The notes beneath the pieces were generated by a model that saw only the letters and a program-made list of their open reading frames with translations, was not told the DNA's origin and searched no databases. The translations under genes and the position numbers were made by a program. DNA of 64,000 bases, from assembly GCA_965277615.1 (NCBI GenBank), contig CBDIDG010000006.1, forward strand, positions 868,001 through 932,000, in the 5' to 3' direction. The first letter of the stretch is position 1; the number at the start of each line of letters is the position of its first letter. Below, one piece after another: positions 1-9,598 of this stretch. The stretch is from Bog-532 sp965277615 (GTDB lineage Bacteria > Actinomycetota > Actinomycetes > Streptosporangiales > Streptosporangiaceae).

Positions 1-16
1 TGCGAAGATCTGAGTC

Positions 17-2719
17 ATGGTGCCCGCCGAAGGACCGGACGCCGTGGCCGGCCGGGGCACTCCTCCTAGCGCACGAGGAGTCGTGTCCCGTACCGGGCTG
101 TTCGAGCGACTCGGGACGTCGGCCCGGGTGACGGTGGTCTCGGCGCCGCCGGGCAGCGGGAAGTCGGTGCTGCTGCGGTCGTGGATCGGCGAGTCGGGCC
201 TGAAGGATAGCGCCGGGTGGGTATCGGTCGGGCGTGACGATCGTGATCCGCAGCGGTTCTGGCTGTCGGTGCTGGCCGCACTGCGCCAGACATCGGCCGG
301 GCTGGGGCTGGTCCGGGAGCTGACGGCGGCGCCCGACCTGGACGGATGGGCAGTGGTGGAGCGGCTGCTGAAGGACCTGGCGCCACTACAGGACCGGCTC
401 TGGCTGGTGCTCGATGACGTGCACGAGCTGGGGTCGGCGGAAACGCAGCGGCAGCTGGAGCTGCTGCTGATGCGCGGCCCGCCGGAACTGCGGCTCGTGC
501 TGGCGACCCGGCATGATCTGCGGTTGGGGCTGCACCGGCTGCGGCTGGAGGGGGAGCTCACCGAGATCCGCCCGGCTCAGCTGCGATTCAGCCTGGCTGA
601 GGCCCGCGAGCTGCTCGCTGCGGCGGGGGTGGAGCTGCCCGAGGCCGCGCTGGGGATGCTGTACGAGCAGACGGAGGGGTGGGCGGCGGGGCTACGGCTG
701 GCCGCCTTGTCGCTGGCCGGGCACCCGGACCCGGTCCGGTTCGCAGCTGAGTTTTCTGGCAGCGAGCGGACGGTGGCGGAGTATCTGCTGGCCGAAGTGC
801 TGGAGCGGCAGAGCCTGGAAGTACGCCAGCTGCTGCTGCGGACCAGCGTGCTTGAGCGCGTCAGCGGCCCGCTCGCCGATGCCCTCACCGGGGGTGCGGG
901 CGGGGAGCTGATCCTGCAGGAATTGGAGCAGGCGAACGCGTTCGTGGTCTCACTGGACGCGTCGCGGTCCTGGTTCCGTTACCACCAGATGTTCGCCGAC
1001 CTGCTGCAACTGGAGCTGCGCCGAACCGCGCCTGCTGAGGTCGACGCGCTGCACCGGACAGCCGCACGGTGGTTCACGGACCACGGGTATCCGGTGGAAG
1101 CGATCCGGCACGCCCAGGCGGCGCGGGACTGGGCGCCGGCCGCCCGCCTGCTGGCCGACCACTGGCCCGGCCTCCAACTGGACGGGCAGGCGGCCACCGT
1201 GCACGCGCTCCTGGGCGGGTTCCCCGCCGAGGCCCGCACGGCGGACGCTGAGCTTGCTGTGCTGACTGCGGCGGATGAGCTGGCTGCGGGATCACTCGCG
1301 CAAGCAGAGCGGTTCCTGGGGCTCGCGGCACGGGGGACGGTGTCGGTGCCGCCTGACCGGCGCGGCCAGCTGGACATGCTGCTCGGCATGGTTCGGCTGC
1401 TGCTCGCCCGGCAGCGGATGAACCTTCCAGCGGCGGCCGAAGAGGCGCAGCGGCTGCGGGTCGTAGCCAACGCTCCGGATACGGCGCCGCTCGGCCTGAG
1501 CGAGGAGCTGCGCGCGCTGGCGCTGATTAACCTTGGTATCGCCGAGTATTGGGGTGGCCGCCTCGCGGAGGCGGAGCCGCACCTGGACCAGGGCATCACA
1601 CTGGCGCGGAAGATTCGCCGGCCGTACCTTGAGTTCCTCGGTCTGGCCCACCGTACGTCCATCGCCAGCGTGCGGTCATCGCCCTACGCGCTGGCAGAAG
1701 AGCGCGCCAGGCAGACGATCGAACTGGCCCGGCGGCACGGCTGGACCGACGAGCCTGCCGCCGGCATCGCCTACATATCGCTCGCAGCGGGGCTGATCTG
1801 GCGGCGGCGGCATGAGGAGGCGGCGGATTGGGTGCGGCGTGCCGAGCGCACCCTCCGGGCGGAAGCCGAGCCGATAACGGCGATTGCGATCCGCTATGTC
1901 CGCGCGCTGCTGGAGCTGGCGCGCGGCCGCGACCAGGAGGTGCTGACCACCTTTCAGGCCACCGAGCGGCTGTCCAGGCTGCTTGACGCACCGGACTGGC
2001 CGCTGATGCGGACCCGCGCGTTGCAGCTGCACGCCCTGGTGCGGCTGGGCGAAACTGGGCGCGCCGAGCAGGACCTCGCGGAAAGCGGCGAGCAAGGCCG
2101 GGCCAGCGGCGAGATGCGCATGGCCCTGGCCGCGTTGCGCATCGCCCAGGATGACCCGCACGCGGCGACCGTCGCGCTCGCGCCGGTCCTGGATGGCGTC
2201 GTACCCGTCCCACCGACGACCTGGCTGGCGCACGCCTGCCTGCTGGAGGCGATCGCCCGGGACGCACTCGGTGACCCGGCCGCCGCCGGGGACGCCATGC
2301 GGCGCGCGCTCAACGCAGCCAGGCCCGATGGCGCGGTCACGGCCTTCCTCTTCCATCCCCCCGCCAGGGAGCTGTTCGATCGCTATGCCCCGGATCGCAG
2401 TGAACAGGCAGCCCTGGTGGCCGAGATCCGTAGCCTGCTCCCCGCGAAACCAAAGCCAGGGGTGCATGAGGGATCTCCCCGGCCAGCAGACTCCTTCCGC
2501 CTGGTAGATCCACTGAGCAAGAGCGAGATCCGCGTGCTGCGTTATATGCCGACCAACTTGTCCACGCTGGAGATCGCCCGCGAGCTGTCCCTGTCAGTGC
2601 ACACGGTCAGGACGCATGTACGCCACCTCTTCGCCAAGCTCGGCGCGCACGGCCGCAGCGAGGCGGTCGCGCACGCCCGCGCTCTCGGCCTGCTCGCTCC
2701 ATCCGGCCGCACGACCTGA
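17..2719 (+). CDS. LuxR-family ATP-dependent transcriptional regulator (MalT-like), copy 1
   Basis: This 900-residue signal-transduction ATPase has the MalT/LAL layout. A Walker A motif (APPGSGKS, residues 43-50) and a Walker B motif (LWLVLDDVH, about 128-136) lie in the N-terminal NTPase. A long alanine- and leucine-rich helical region of TPR type follows, and a LuxR helix-turn-helix closes the protein (LSLSVHTVRTHVRHLF near residue 855). Members of this family bind ATP and an inducer and then activate promoters as oligomers; the inducer here is unknown. ATG at 17 and GTG at 20 are both possible starts, with no strong ribosome site in the few upstream bases available. The protein is a close tandem paralogue of the gene at 3077-5866, so the pair arose by duplication. 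Function class is sure, target genes are not. Confidence 0.93.
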   Translation: MVPAEGPDAVAGRGTPPSARGVVSRTGLFERLGTSARVTVVSAPPGSGKSVLLRSWIGESGLKDSAGWVSVGRDDRDPQRFWLSVLAALRQTSAGLGLVRELTAAPDLDGWAVVERLLKDLAPLQDRLWLVLDDVHELGSAETQRQLELLLMRGPPELRLVLATRHDLRLGLHRLRLEGELTEIRPAQLRFSLAEARELLAAAGVELPEAALGMLYEQTEGWAAGLRLAALSLAGHPDPVRFAAEFSGSERTVAEYLLAEVLERQSLEVRQLLLRTSVLERVSGPLADALTGGAGGELILQELEQANAFVVSLDASRSWFRYHQMFADLLQLELRRTAPAEVDALHRTAARWFTDHGYPVEAIRHAQAARDWAPAARLLADHWPGLQLDGQAATVHALLGGFPAEARTADAELAVLTAADELAAGSLAQAERFLGLAARGTVSVPPDRRGQLDMLLGMVRLLLARQRMNLPAAAEEAQRLRVVANAPDTAPLGLSEELRALALINLGIAEYWGGRLAEAEPHLDQGITLARKIRRPYLEFLGLAHRTSIASVRSSPYALAEERARQTIELARRHGWTDEPAAGIAYISLAAGLIWRRRHEEAADWVRRAERTLRAEAEPITAIAIRYVRALLELARGRDQEVLTTFQATERLSRLLDAPDWPLMRTRALQLHALVRLGETGRAEQDLAESGEQGRASGEMRMALAALRIAQDDPHAATVALAPVLDGVVPVPPTTWLAHACLLEAIARDALGDPAAAGDAMRRALNAARPDGAVTAFLFHPPARELFDRYAPDRSEQAALVAEIRSLLPAKPKPGVHEGSPRPADSFRLVDPLSKSEIRVLRYMPTNLSTLEIARELSLSVHTVRTHVRHLFAKLGAHGRSEAVAHARALGLLAPSGRTT

Positions 2720-2768
2720 GTTTCCTGTCGCCTGCCCGGGCCAGCCCGAGGTCACATCCGGCTAGCAC

Positions 2769-2975
2769 TCAGGCGGCCATGGCGGCAGGGCCCGTTAGAC
2801 CAAGGCGCTCGGGTGCGGCAGCACGGCGGTCGGGAAGCAGCTCGCCCCCGTCGTCGAACAGGATGACGCCATTGCACAGTAGGCTCCAGCCCTGCCCGGG
2901 CTGATCTGCCACAATCCGTGCGGCGAGGTGATCCGGTGCCGGCCATTCGGGGCACCGAGGCTGGTGCTGACACAT
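2769..2975 (-). CDS. DUF5999 family small protein
   Basis: A 68-residue protein beginning MCQHQPRCPEWPAP and containing QGWSLLCNGVILFDDGGELLPD. It matches the conserved actinobacterial DUF5999 family, whose function is unknown. The reading frame is open further upstream, but the start at 2975 is chosen because a strong GGAGGG ribosome site lies 4 bases before the ATG and the family starts with MCQHQ. The three early cysteine/histidine residues (CxHxxxC) could bind metal, which is inference. It sits on the opposite strand between the two tandem MalT-like regulators, and its promoter region faces the start of the second copy. Confidence 0.82.
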   Translation of the reverse strand: MCQHQPRCPEWPAPDHLAARIVADQPGQGWSLLCNGVILFDDGGELLPDRRAAAPERLGLTGPAAMAA

Positions 2976-3076
2976 CTTTCCCTCCGCTGTAGAGCGGCTT
3001 GTTGTGGGCCAAGCCTCGCGTCCGGCTGGGTGAGCCGTCGTCACGCAATCCTGATGATTTCTGACCGTGTGCCTCG

Positions 3077-5866
3077 GTGACGGACTCGATTCGCAGGCTG
3101 GGGTCATGCGATGATCTGGCGGTGGACCCTGCCCAGGGACCGGATGACGTGGCCGGGCGCGCCGCCCGCGTCGGCCTGGGTGGAGTCGTGCCTCGTCCCG
3201 GGCTGTTCGAGCGGCTCGGGGCGTCGGCCCGGGTCACCGTCCTGTCGGCACCGCCCGGGAGCGGGAAGACAGTGCTGCTGCGGTCCTGGATCGGCCAGCG
3301 AGGGCTGTCGGACCGCGCCGCATGGGTTTCGGTAGGGCGCGGCGAGCAGGATCCGCAGCGGTTCTGGCTGTCGGTGCTCGGCGCACTGCGCAGTACGGCG
3401 GCCGGGTCGGGGCTGGTGCGAGAGCTGACGGCGGCGCCGGACCTGGACGGCTGGGCGGTCGTGGAGCGGCTGCTGAAGGACCTGACCCCGCTGACCGGCC
3501 GGCTCTGGCTGGTGATCGACGATATGCACGAGCTGCGCTCAGCCGACGCACTGGCCCAGCTCGAGTTGCTAGTGATGCGCGCCCCGCCGGAATTGCGGTT
3601 CGTGCTGGCTACCCGGCATGACCTGCGGCTGGGGCTGCACCGGCTGCGGCTGGAGGGGGAGCTGAGCGAGATCCGCACGGCCGATCTGCAGTTCACTCAG
3701 GCCGAGGCGCGGGAGCTGCTGACGGCGGCCGGGGTGGCTCTGCCCGAGCCCGCGCTGGCGATGTTGCACGGGCGAGCCGAGGGCTGGGCGGCGGGGCTGC
3801 GGCTGGCGGCGCTGTCACTGGCCGGGCACGAAGATCCAGAGCGGTTCGCGGCGGAGTTCTCCGGCAGCGAACGGACGGTGGCCGACTACCTGCTGGCCGA
3901 GGTGCTGGAGCGGCAGCCCGATGAGGTACGGCGGCTGCTGCTGCGGACCTCGGTGCTGGAGCGGGTGTCCGGCCCGCTGGCCGACGCGCTGACCGGAGGC
4001 TCGGGGGGCGAGCGGATGCTGGCGGAGCTGGAGCAGGCCAACGCGTTCGTGGTATCGCTGGACGCGGCGCGGTCCTGGTTCCGCTACCACCACTTGTTCG
4101 CCGACCTGCTGCAGCTGGCCTTGCGGCGCACCGCGCCGGTCGAGGTCACCCCACTGCACGAGGCAGCTGCCGGGTGGTTCGCGGAGCACGGGTTCCCGGT
4201 GGAGGCGATCCGGCACGCGCAGGCGGCGCAGGACTGGGGCCTGGCCGCCCGGCTGCTGGCCGATAACTGGCCCGGCCTGCAGCTGGGCGGGCAGGCCGCC
4301 ACCGTGCACGTAATCCTGGCCGGGTTCCCCGCCGCGGCCATCGCGGCGGACGCCGAGCTGGCCACGGTGGCGGCGGCGGATCAGCTGGCGCGGGGGTCGC
4401 TGGAGGCGGCCGGGCGGTACCTGCGGCTGGCGGAGCGGGGATTGGACGGCCCGGCGTCGGTGCCGGCCGGTCGGCGCGGGCAGGCGCACCTGCTGCTCGG
4501 GGTGGTCCGGCTGTTGCTGGCCCGCCAGCGTGGGAATCTCCCGGCGGTCGCCGAGGAGGCGCAGCGGCTGCAGGCCCTGGCTGAGGCCCCGGACGCGGTG
4601 CCGACCGGCCTGGGCGAAGAACTGCGTGCGCTGGCGCTGGTAAACCTCGGCATCACCGAGTACTGGGGTGGCCGTCTTGCGGAGGCGGAGCCACATCTGG
4701 ACCAGGGCATCACGCTGGCGCGGAAGATCGGCCGGCCGTACCTGGAATTCCTCAGCCTGGCGCACCGCACGTCCATCGCCACCGTTCGGTCATCGCCCTA
4801 CGCGCTGGCCGAAGAGCTCGCCAGGCAGACGATCGAACTGGCCCGGCGGCACGGCTGGACCGACGAGCCTGCTGCCGGCATCGCCTACAACACGCTCGCA
4901 GCCGGGGCGATCTGGCGGTGGCAGCTTGAGGAGGCGGCGGATGGGGTGCGGCGGGCCGAGCGGACCCTCCGGGCGGAAGCCGACCCCATGACGGCGATCG
5001 TCATCCGCTATATCCGCGCGCTGCTGGAGCTGGCGCGCGGCCGCGACCAGGAGGTGCTGGCCACCTTCGAGGCTGCTGAGCGGCTGTCCAGGCTGGTTGA
5101 CGCGCCGGACTGGCCACTGATGCGGGCCCGGGCGTTGCGGCTGCACGCCCTGGTGCGGCTGGGTGAGTTTGGGCGGGCCGAGCAGGACCTCGCGGAAATC
5201 GCCGAGCAAGGCCAGCCCAGCGGAGAGATACGGATGGCCGTGGCCGCACTGCGGATCGCCCAGGGTGACCCGCGCGCGGCGACGGTCGCGCTCGCGCCGG
5301 TCCTCTCCGGCGCCGTACCCGTCGCCCCGGCGACCTGGCTGGCGCTCGCCTGCCTGCTGGAGGCGATCGCCCGGGACGGGCTCGGTGACCCGGCCGCCGC
5401 CCGGAACGCCCTGCAGCGCGCGCTCGACGCAGCTACGCCCGATGGCGTGCTGGCGACCTTCCTTTTCCATCCCCCCACCCGGGAGTTGTTCGATCGCTAC
5501 GCACCCCATCGCAGTGAGCAGGCCGCCCAGGGCGCCCTGGTAGCCGAGATCCGTAACCTCCTCCCCGCAGAACCATCCGAAGGACCACCCGCAGAACCAC
5601 AGCTAGGGGCGCCTGCGGGATCTCCCCGGCCGGCAGACTCCTTCCGCCTGGTAGACCCGCTGAGCAAGACTGAGATCCGAGTGCTGCGTTATCTGCCGAC
5701 CAACTTGTCCGCGCCGGAGATCGCCCGCGAGCTGTCTCTGTCGGTGCACACGGTCCGGACGCATGTACGTCACCTCTTCGCCAAGCTCGGCGCGCACGGC
5801 CGCAGCGAGGCGGTCGCGCACGCCCGCGCTCTCGGCCTGCTCGCTCCATCCGGCCGCACGACCTGA
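3077..5866 (+). CDS. LuxR-family ATP-dependent transcriptional regulator (MalT-like), copy 2
   Basis: This protein of up to 929 residues has the same architecture as the gene at 17-2719: N-terminal NTPase with APPGSGKT, Walker B LWLVIDDMHEL, helical repeat region and C-terminal LuxR helix-turn-helix. The last 72 residues differ from copy 1 at only four positions. The final 96 bases of the two coding sequences are identical, although synonymous differences are common earlier, so recent duplication or gene conversion at the 3' end is likely. The GTG at 3077 is the longest start. GTG at 3122 aligns with the start region of copy 1 and is a good alternative. A short insertion (PSEGPPAEPQLGAPAGS) before the helix-turn-helix distinguishes this copy. 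Confidence 0.92.
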   Translation: MTDSIRRLGSCDDLAVDPAQGPDDVAGRAARVGLGGVVPRPGLFERLGASARVTVLSAPPGSGKTVLLRSWIGQRGLSDRAAWVSVGRGEQDPQRFWLSVLGALRSTAAGSGLVRELTAAPDLDGWAVVERLLKDLTPLTGRLWLVIDDMHELRSADALAQLELLVMRAPPELRFVLATRHDLRLGLHRLRLEGELSEIRTADLQFTQAEARELLTAAGVALPEPALAMLHGRAEGWAAGLRLAALSLAGHEDPERFAAEFSGSERTVADYLLAEVLERQPDEVRRLLLRTSVLERVSGPLADALTGGSGGERMLAELEQANAFVVSLDAARSWFRYHHLFADLLQLALRRTAPVEVTPLHEAAAGWFAEHGFPVEAIRHAQAAQDWGLAARLLADNWPGLQLGGQAATVHVILAGFPAAAIAADAELATVAAADQLARGSLEAAGRYLRLAERGLDGPASVPAGRRGQAHLLLGVVRLLLARQRGNLPAVAEEAQRLQALAEAPDAVPTGLGEELRALALVNLGITEYWGGRLAEAEPHLDQGITLARKIGRPYLEFLSLAHRTSIATVRSSPYALAEELARQTIELARRHGWTDEPAAGIAYNTLAAGAIWRWQLEEAADGVRRAERTLRAEADPMTAIVIRYIRALLELARGRDQEVLATFEAAERLSRLVDAPDWPLMRARALRLHALVRLGEFGRAEQDLAEIAEQGQPSGEIRMAVAALRIAQGDPRAATVALAPVLSGAVPVAPATWLALACLLEAIARDGLGDPAAARNALQRALDAATPDGVLATFLFHPPTRELFDRYAPHRSEQAAQGALVAEIRNLLPAEPSEGPPAEPQLGAPAGSPRPADSFRLVDPLSKTEIRVLRYLPTNLSAPEIARELSLSVHTVRTHVRHLFAKLGAHGRSEAVAHARALGLLAPSGRTT

Positions 5867-5931
5867 GGCTGGCTCTCGGTCCGGCACGCCGCGTAATCGC
5901 CGCTGGCTGGCCTGGCGGACCCAGCCAGCGG

Positions 5932-5945
5932 CTATGGCGCCATAG
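5932..5945. promoter_or_regulatory. Perfect 14-bp palindrome upstream of the HdeD-like gene
   Basis: CTATGGCGCCATAG is a perfect palindrome about 112 bases before the HdeD-like start. A related CTAT-N6-ATAG dyad lies at 13013-13028 and an ATAGG-N5-CCTAT dyad at 17114-17128, each about 100 bases upstream of a stress-type gene. A regulator-binding role is inference. Confidence 0.3.
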
Positions 5946-6057
5946 GCAGCAGATGTTGGCCAGCGCCGACGGCTGTCACGTCTCCTGGACATAAACAGGC
6001 GCCTCGGGCTTCCCACATGACGTGGTGCGCTTAAGGCAAGCGGAAGGAATGCCTTTC

Positions 6058-6618
6058 ATGTTCAAGTCGACGTCGGCCTCTTTGATACTGCTCGGCATTC
6101 TCGCCGTCATCGTCGGGGTCATCGCTATCGCCTGGCCGGGTGTCACGATTCTCGCGCTGGTCATTCTGTTCGCGATCTACGCGTTCATAGCCGCCGGGCT
6201 GCAGGCCGCGAGGGCCTTCAGCAGCGGGACCGCGGGGCCGGTCTTCGGTCACCTGCTGCTCGGGCTGATCGACCTGGCGGCGGGGGTGATCGCCTTGGTC
6301 TGGCCTGCGCCCACCGCGTTCGTCCTGGTCATCCTCGTGGCGGCCTGGGCGCTCGTCGGCGGCATCGCCGAGATTGTCGCTGGTTTCGGCATGGGGGAGA
6401 GCGCGGGCACACACGCGATGCTCATCATCGCCGGGCTGGTGTCCGCCGCCTTCGGCATCGTGCTCTTCGCGCGCCCGGGCGTCGGCGCGGTCACCCTCGC
6501 GCTGCTGTTCGGCCTGTACAGCATGATCTACGGGTTCTCGCAGATCACGGCGGGCGTCCAGGTCCGTCAGATGGGCACGTCCGTCCGGTCGCTGTCGCCG
6601 CTGAACAAGGCAGCCTGA
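6058..6618 (+). CDS. HdeD/DUF308 family membrane protein
   Basis: A 186-residue integral membrane protein of six hydrophobic segments in three hairpins, typical of the HdeD/DUF308 family (acid-resistance membrane protein in Escherichia coli; mostly unknown in actinobacteria). Helical hairpins contain the family-type phrases AIAWPGVTIL, ALVWPAPTAF and LFARPGVGAV, in which a proline sits at the turn. ATG at 6058 is preferred to 6022 and 6049 because GGAAGGA is spaced about ten bases before it. The next gene, an AI-2E type membrane protein, follows after about 50 bases on the same strand, and both could share a transcript. Confidence 0.85.
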   Translation: MFKSTSASLILLGILAVIVGVIAIAWPGVTILALVILFAIYAFIAAGLQAARAFSSGTAGPVFGHLLLGLIDLAAGVIALVWPAPTAFVLVILVAAWALVGGIAEIVAGFGMGESAGTHAMLIIAGLVSAAFGIVLFARPGVGAVTLALLFGLYSMIYGFSQITAGVQVRQMGTSVRSLSPLNKAA

Positions 6619-6669
6619 CCGTCCTCGTCCGCAGGGCTGGGCGTCTCGCCTATGGAGGCTGAAGACCAC

Positions 6670-7866
6670 ATGAGCGCCGAGCTCGCCGGGCCAGGCCGAC
6701 CAGCCGAGCCGCCCGGTGACACCGCGCCCGCCGGGCCGGCCCGGCACGGACGTCTCCGGGCCGCCGCAGCCGCGCGTGGCGTCCCGCTGGCCACGATCCT
6801 CGTCACCGTCGCCGTCGTGGCCCTCACCTACCTCGCGGGCAAACTCGCCTACCGGATACGTGATGTCCTGCTGGCGCTCATGGTGGCCGGGTTCATCGCC
6901 TTGATCCTGAACCCGCTGGTGGTGGCGCTGCAGCGGTGGGGGATCCGCCGTCGCGGCTGGGCCGTGGCCGTCGTGTCCATCTGGGCGGTGCTGGTCTTCG
7001 CCGGCCTGCTGGCGGCGTTCGGCTATCCGCTGGAGCACGGTCTGACCCATTTCGCGCAGCGGCTGCCCTCGTACGTGCAGAACGCCGAGGACGGTCAGGG
7101 CTGGATAGGCCACCTGGCCCAGCGGTTTCACCTGGAGGCCTGGGTGACCCGGAACGCACCCAAGCTGCAAAGCCTCGGGGTGACCCTGGCCAGGCCGGCG
7201 TTGACCGTCGGCAAGGGCGCGGCATCGTTGCTGGCAATTCTGGGGACCATCTTCGTCTTGATCGTGCTCTTCTTGCTCGAGGGTCCCAAGATGCGCCAGG
7301 GACTGCTCGACCTGATGCGGCCGGAGCGCGCGACCTACTACACGCGGGTGGCGAACGAGATCAGCCAGTCGGCGACTGGTTACGCGCTGGGGAACCTCGT
7401 GACATCGCTCATCGCCGGCGTGGTCGTCTTCGTCACGCTTACCGTCCTCGGGGTTCCGTTCCCGCTGCTCTGGGCGCTATGGGTGGCCCTGGTCGATTTC
7501 CTGCCCATGGTCGGCGGTGCCTTGGCCGGTATCCCGACCGTCCTATTCGCCCTCGGCCACTCGCTGACCGCCGGCATCGTCACCGCGGTCGCGTTTATCG
7601 CCTACCAGCAGATCGAAAATCACGTGCTGAACCCGGTGGTCATGAGCCGCACGGTCAAGGTCAATCCACTGCTCGTTCTGCTGTCACTCCTGGTCGGGAC
7701 GTCGATCGGCGACTGGTTCGGCGGCTTCTTTGGCAGTTTTGTCGCGGCGCTGATTTCCATCCCGGTCGCGGGCGCCCTTCAGGTCATCGTCCGGGAACTA
7801 TGGCAGGCCACCGCGTGGCCAGGGCCATCCGGCAGTGAACCGCCGCCGGAACCGGGGGCTCGGTGA
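6670..7866 (+). CDS. AI-2E family transporter (PerM-like membrane protein)
   Basis: A protein of about 398 residues from ATG 6670, with GGAGG eleven bases before the start; 6652 is the alternative ATG. It has about eight membrane segments in the AI-2E/UPF0118 arrangement: two N-terminal helices (LATILVTVAVVALTYLAGKL, VLLALMVAGFIALILNPLVV), a central extramembrane part, and a C-terminal block with the family signature (PMVGGALAGIPTVLFAL, YQQIENHVLNPVVMSRTV, NPLLVLLSLLVG). Family members export small molecules or ions such as AI-2 or sodium, but substrates are seldom known. The proline-rich N-terminus and C-terminal tail are cytosolic by prediction. Confidence 0.9.
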   Translation: MSAELAGPGRPAEPPGDTAPAGPARHGRLRAAAAARGVPLATILVTVAVVALTYLAGKLAYRIRDVLLALMVAGFIALILNPLVVALQRWGIRRRGWAVAVVSIWAVLVFAGLLAAFGYPLEHGLTHFAQRLPSYVQNAEDGQGWIGHLAQRFHLEAWVTRNAPKLQSLGVTLARPALTVGKGAASLLAILGTIFVLIVLFLLEGPKMRQGLLDLMRPERATYYTRVANEISQSATGYALGNLVTSLIAGVVVFVTLTVLGVPFPLLWALWVALVDFLPMVGGALAGIPTVLFALGHSLTAGIVTAVAFIAYQQIENHVLNPVVMSRTVKVNPLLVLLSLLVGTSIGDWFGGFFGSFVAALISIPVAGALQVIVRELWQATAWPGPSGSEPPPEPGAR

Positions 7867-8042
7867 AGCTGAAGGCTCCGGCGTTTGACTTATCTGGTGG
7901 ATGTGTTTACAAAGGCCCGGTACTCGCATATTCCATTCACTATAGCGAGGATCAATGACAAAAGAGTTACGCCGTCTTTTTCTGCCGCAGGGTTATCGGG
8001 TGGACTGGTGGCACCTGAACGCTGTGAAAGGGCGGGAGCAAT

Positions 8043-8651
8043 ATGGATATGAACAGCCCAATGGGGAAGAACATTTTCAGGCATCGCCGTGGTCCGCTGA
8101 AGAGCTGGCTACTGGCGGGCGGCCTGGCGCTCGGCACGGCCGCCACGGTCGCGGCGTGCGGCTCGTCGTCCTCGGGCTCCGCGGCCGGCTCCCCGAGCAG
8201 CAGCGCGCCCGCAGGCACGTCATCGGCGTCCGCCGCGACGATCAGCGCGAAAAGCGTTTCCGGAGTAGGCACCGTCCTGGTCAACGGGCAGGGCCAGACC
8301 CTGTACATGCTGACCGCGGACAAGGGGGGGAAGATCACCTGCACCGAGGCCAGCGGCTGCACCAAGGCCTGGCCGGAAACGCTGCTTGCCAGCGGGGCCA
8401 CGACGGCGAAGGCCGGCAGCGGCGTGCAGTCCTCGCTGCTGGGGACGGTCAAGGACGCCAGCGGCAAACTCGAGGTCACCTACAACCACTGGCCGCTGTA
8501 CACCTTCTCCGGCGACTCGGGCCCGGGCGCGGCCAAGGGCCAGGGGCTGACCAGTTTCGGCGGCACGTGGTACGTCCTGAACGGGTCGGGCAATCCGGTG
8601 ACCAGCAGCTCGTCCGGGACCACATCGTCCGGTGGCGGGAATGGATACTGA
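8043..8651 (+). CDS. COG4315-type lipoprotein with Yx(FWY)xxD repeats
   Basis: A 202-residue secreted lipoprotein. A positively charged start (RHRRGPLK), a hydrophobic stretch and a lipobox ending VAAC place the lipidated cysteine at residue 39. A serine-rich linker follows, then two copies of the secreted-repeat motif: GQTLYMLTADKGG and HWPLYTFSGDS. The family (PF03640) is widespread in actinobacteria and uncharacterised, although a surface redox or binding role has been guessed. A GGGAG ribosome site precedes ATG 8043. The stop overlaps the ATG of the next gene by 11 bases, and that gene carries the same domain, so the two are translationally coupled. Confidence 0.85.
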   Translation: MDMNSPMGKNIFRHRRGPLKSWLLAGGLALGTAATVAACGSSSSGSAAGSPSSSAPAGTSSASAATISAKSVSGVGTVLVNGQGQTLYMLTADKGGKITCTEASGCTKAWPETLLASGATTAKAGSGVQSSLLGTVKDASGKLEVTYNHWPLYTFSGDSGPGAAKGQGLTSFGGTWYVLNGSGNPVTSSSSGTTSSGGGNGY

Positions 8652-9539
8652 GCCAGAGCTGCTGGCCGGACACCGAGGCAGCGGACCGGACCAGCGGCCG
8701 GCCCCACGCATCCGGGTCCGGCTGGCCCTGCGGCTAGCCGGCGGCGGGCTGCTGATCGCCACCGGCGCGATTCACCTGGACCTGTACCTGACCGGTTACC
8801 GGTCAATCCCGACCATCGGCTGGCTGTTCCTGCTCCAGGTCATCGCGGCTTTCGCCCTCGGCGCGGCCGTGCTGGCCTCGGCCGCCAGGCTCACGGCGGC
8901 GGTCGGCGCCGTATTCTCCCTGGCCACACTGGGCGGCTATCTCCTGTCCCTGTGGATCGGGCTGTTCGGATTCAGGGAGGTTCGCACCACGGCCGGGATC
9001 GCCGCGGGGGTGGTCGAGGTGGCGGCCTTCACGGCCCTGGCCGGACTGGCCGCCATGCCCACCGAACGCGGCCGGGCCGGCGGTCGCCTGCTGGCCGCTT
9101 CCGGGTCGGCGTCACGGGCGCGTCCATCGCCGCCGTATCCGTGGTGGCGCTGGCGGTGCTCGGTGCTTCGGTGGCTGCGGCCGGAGGCCCGGCCGCGACA
9201 GCCCCGGGCGCCCTGAAGGCCGTCCGCATCGCGGCAGTGACGGTGCTGGCCGACGCGAACGGCCGCACGCTGTACTGGTTCGCCCCGGATACCGCGGCCA
9301 AGTCGGCATGCTACGGGTCGTGCGCGGCGTACTGGCCGCCGGTGAAAGGACCAGCGACGGCCGGGCCCGGTGTCACCGGCAAGCTCTCCGTACTCACCCG
9401 CTCGGACGGGTCGGCCCAGGCCACTTATGACGGGCACCCGCTGTACACCTACGTCGGCGACAGCGCTCGCGGACAGGCCAACGGCAACGGGCTCAACCTG
9501 AACGGCGGCCTGTGGCACGAGGTAACCACGTCCGGCTAG
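8641..9539 (+). pseudogene. Membrane domain plus COG4315 secreted domain, split by an apparent frameshift
   Basis: Two open frames look like halves of one protein. From ATG 8641 (GTG 8632 possible) the frame encodes four hydrophobic segments (LALRLAGGGLLIATGAIHLDLYLTG, IGWLFLLQVIAAFALGAAVL, AVFSLATLGGYLLSLWIGLFG, AGIAAGVVEVAAFTALAGL). It then degenerates after about 9090 into an arginine/proline-rich tail ending at 9216. In the other frame from about 9090 to 9539 there is a fifth hydrophobic segment (GASIAAVSVVALAVLGASV) and a full COG4315 domain (GRTLYWFAPDT, GHPLYTYVGDS). No good start codon precedes that second half. A one-base shift around 9070-9110 would fuse them. It may be a sequencing error, a real mutation or a programmed shift; I cannot tell which. 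Confidence 0.6.
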
Positions 9540-9598
9540 CCGGGCCATCGACGCGGCGCATCCGCCGCTCAGATCCACTCAGGAAAGGGCGCACAGCA

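Noticed and set aside
7955..8737. A 260-codon frame that overlaps the lipoprotein gene
   Set aside because: It has no family match, and the overlapping frame carries a signal peptide, lipobox and COG4315 motifs.
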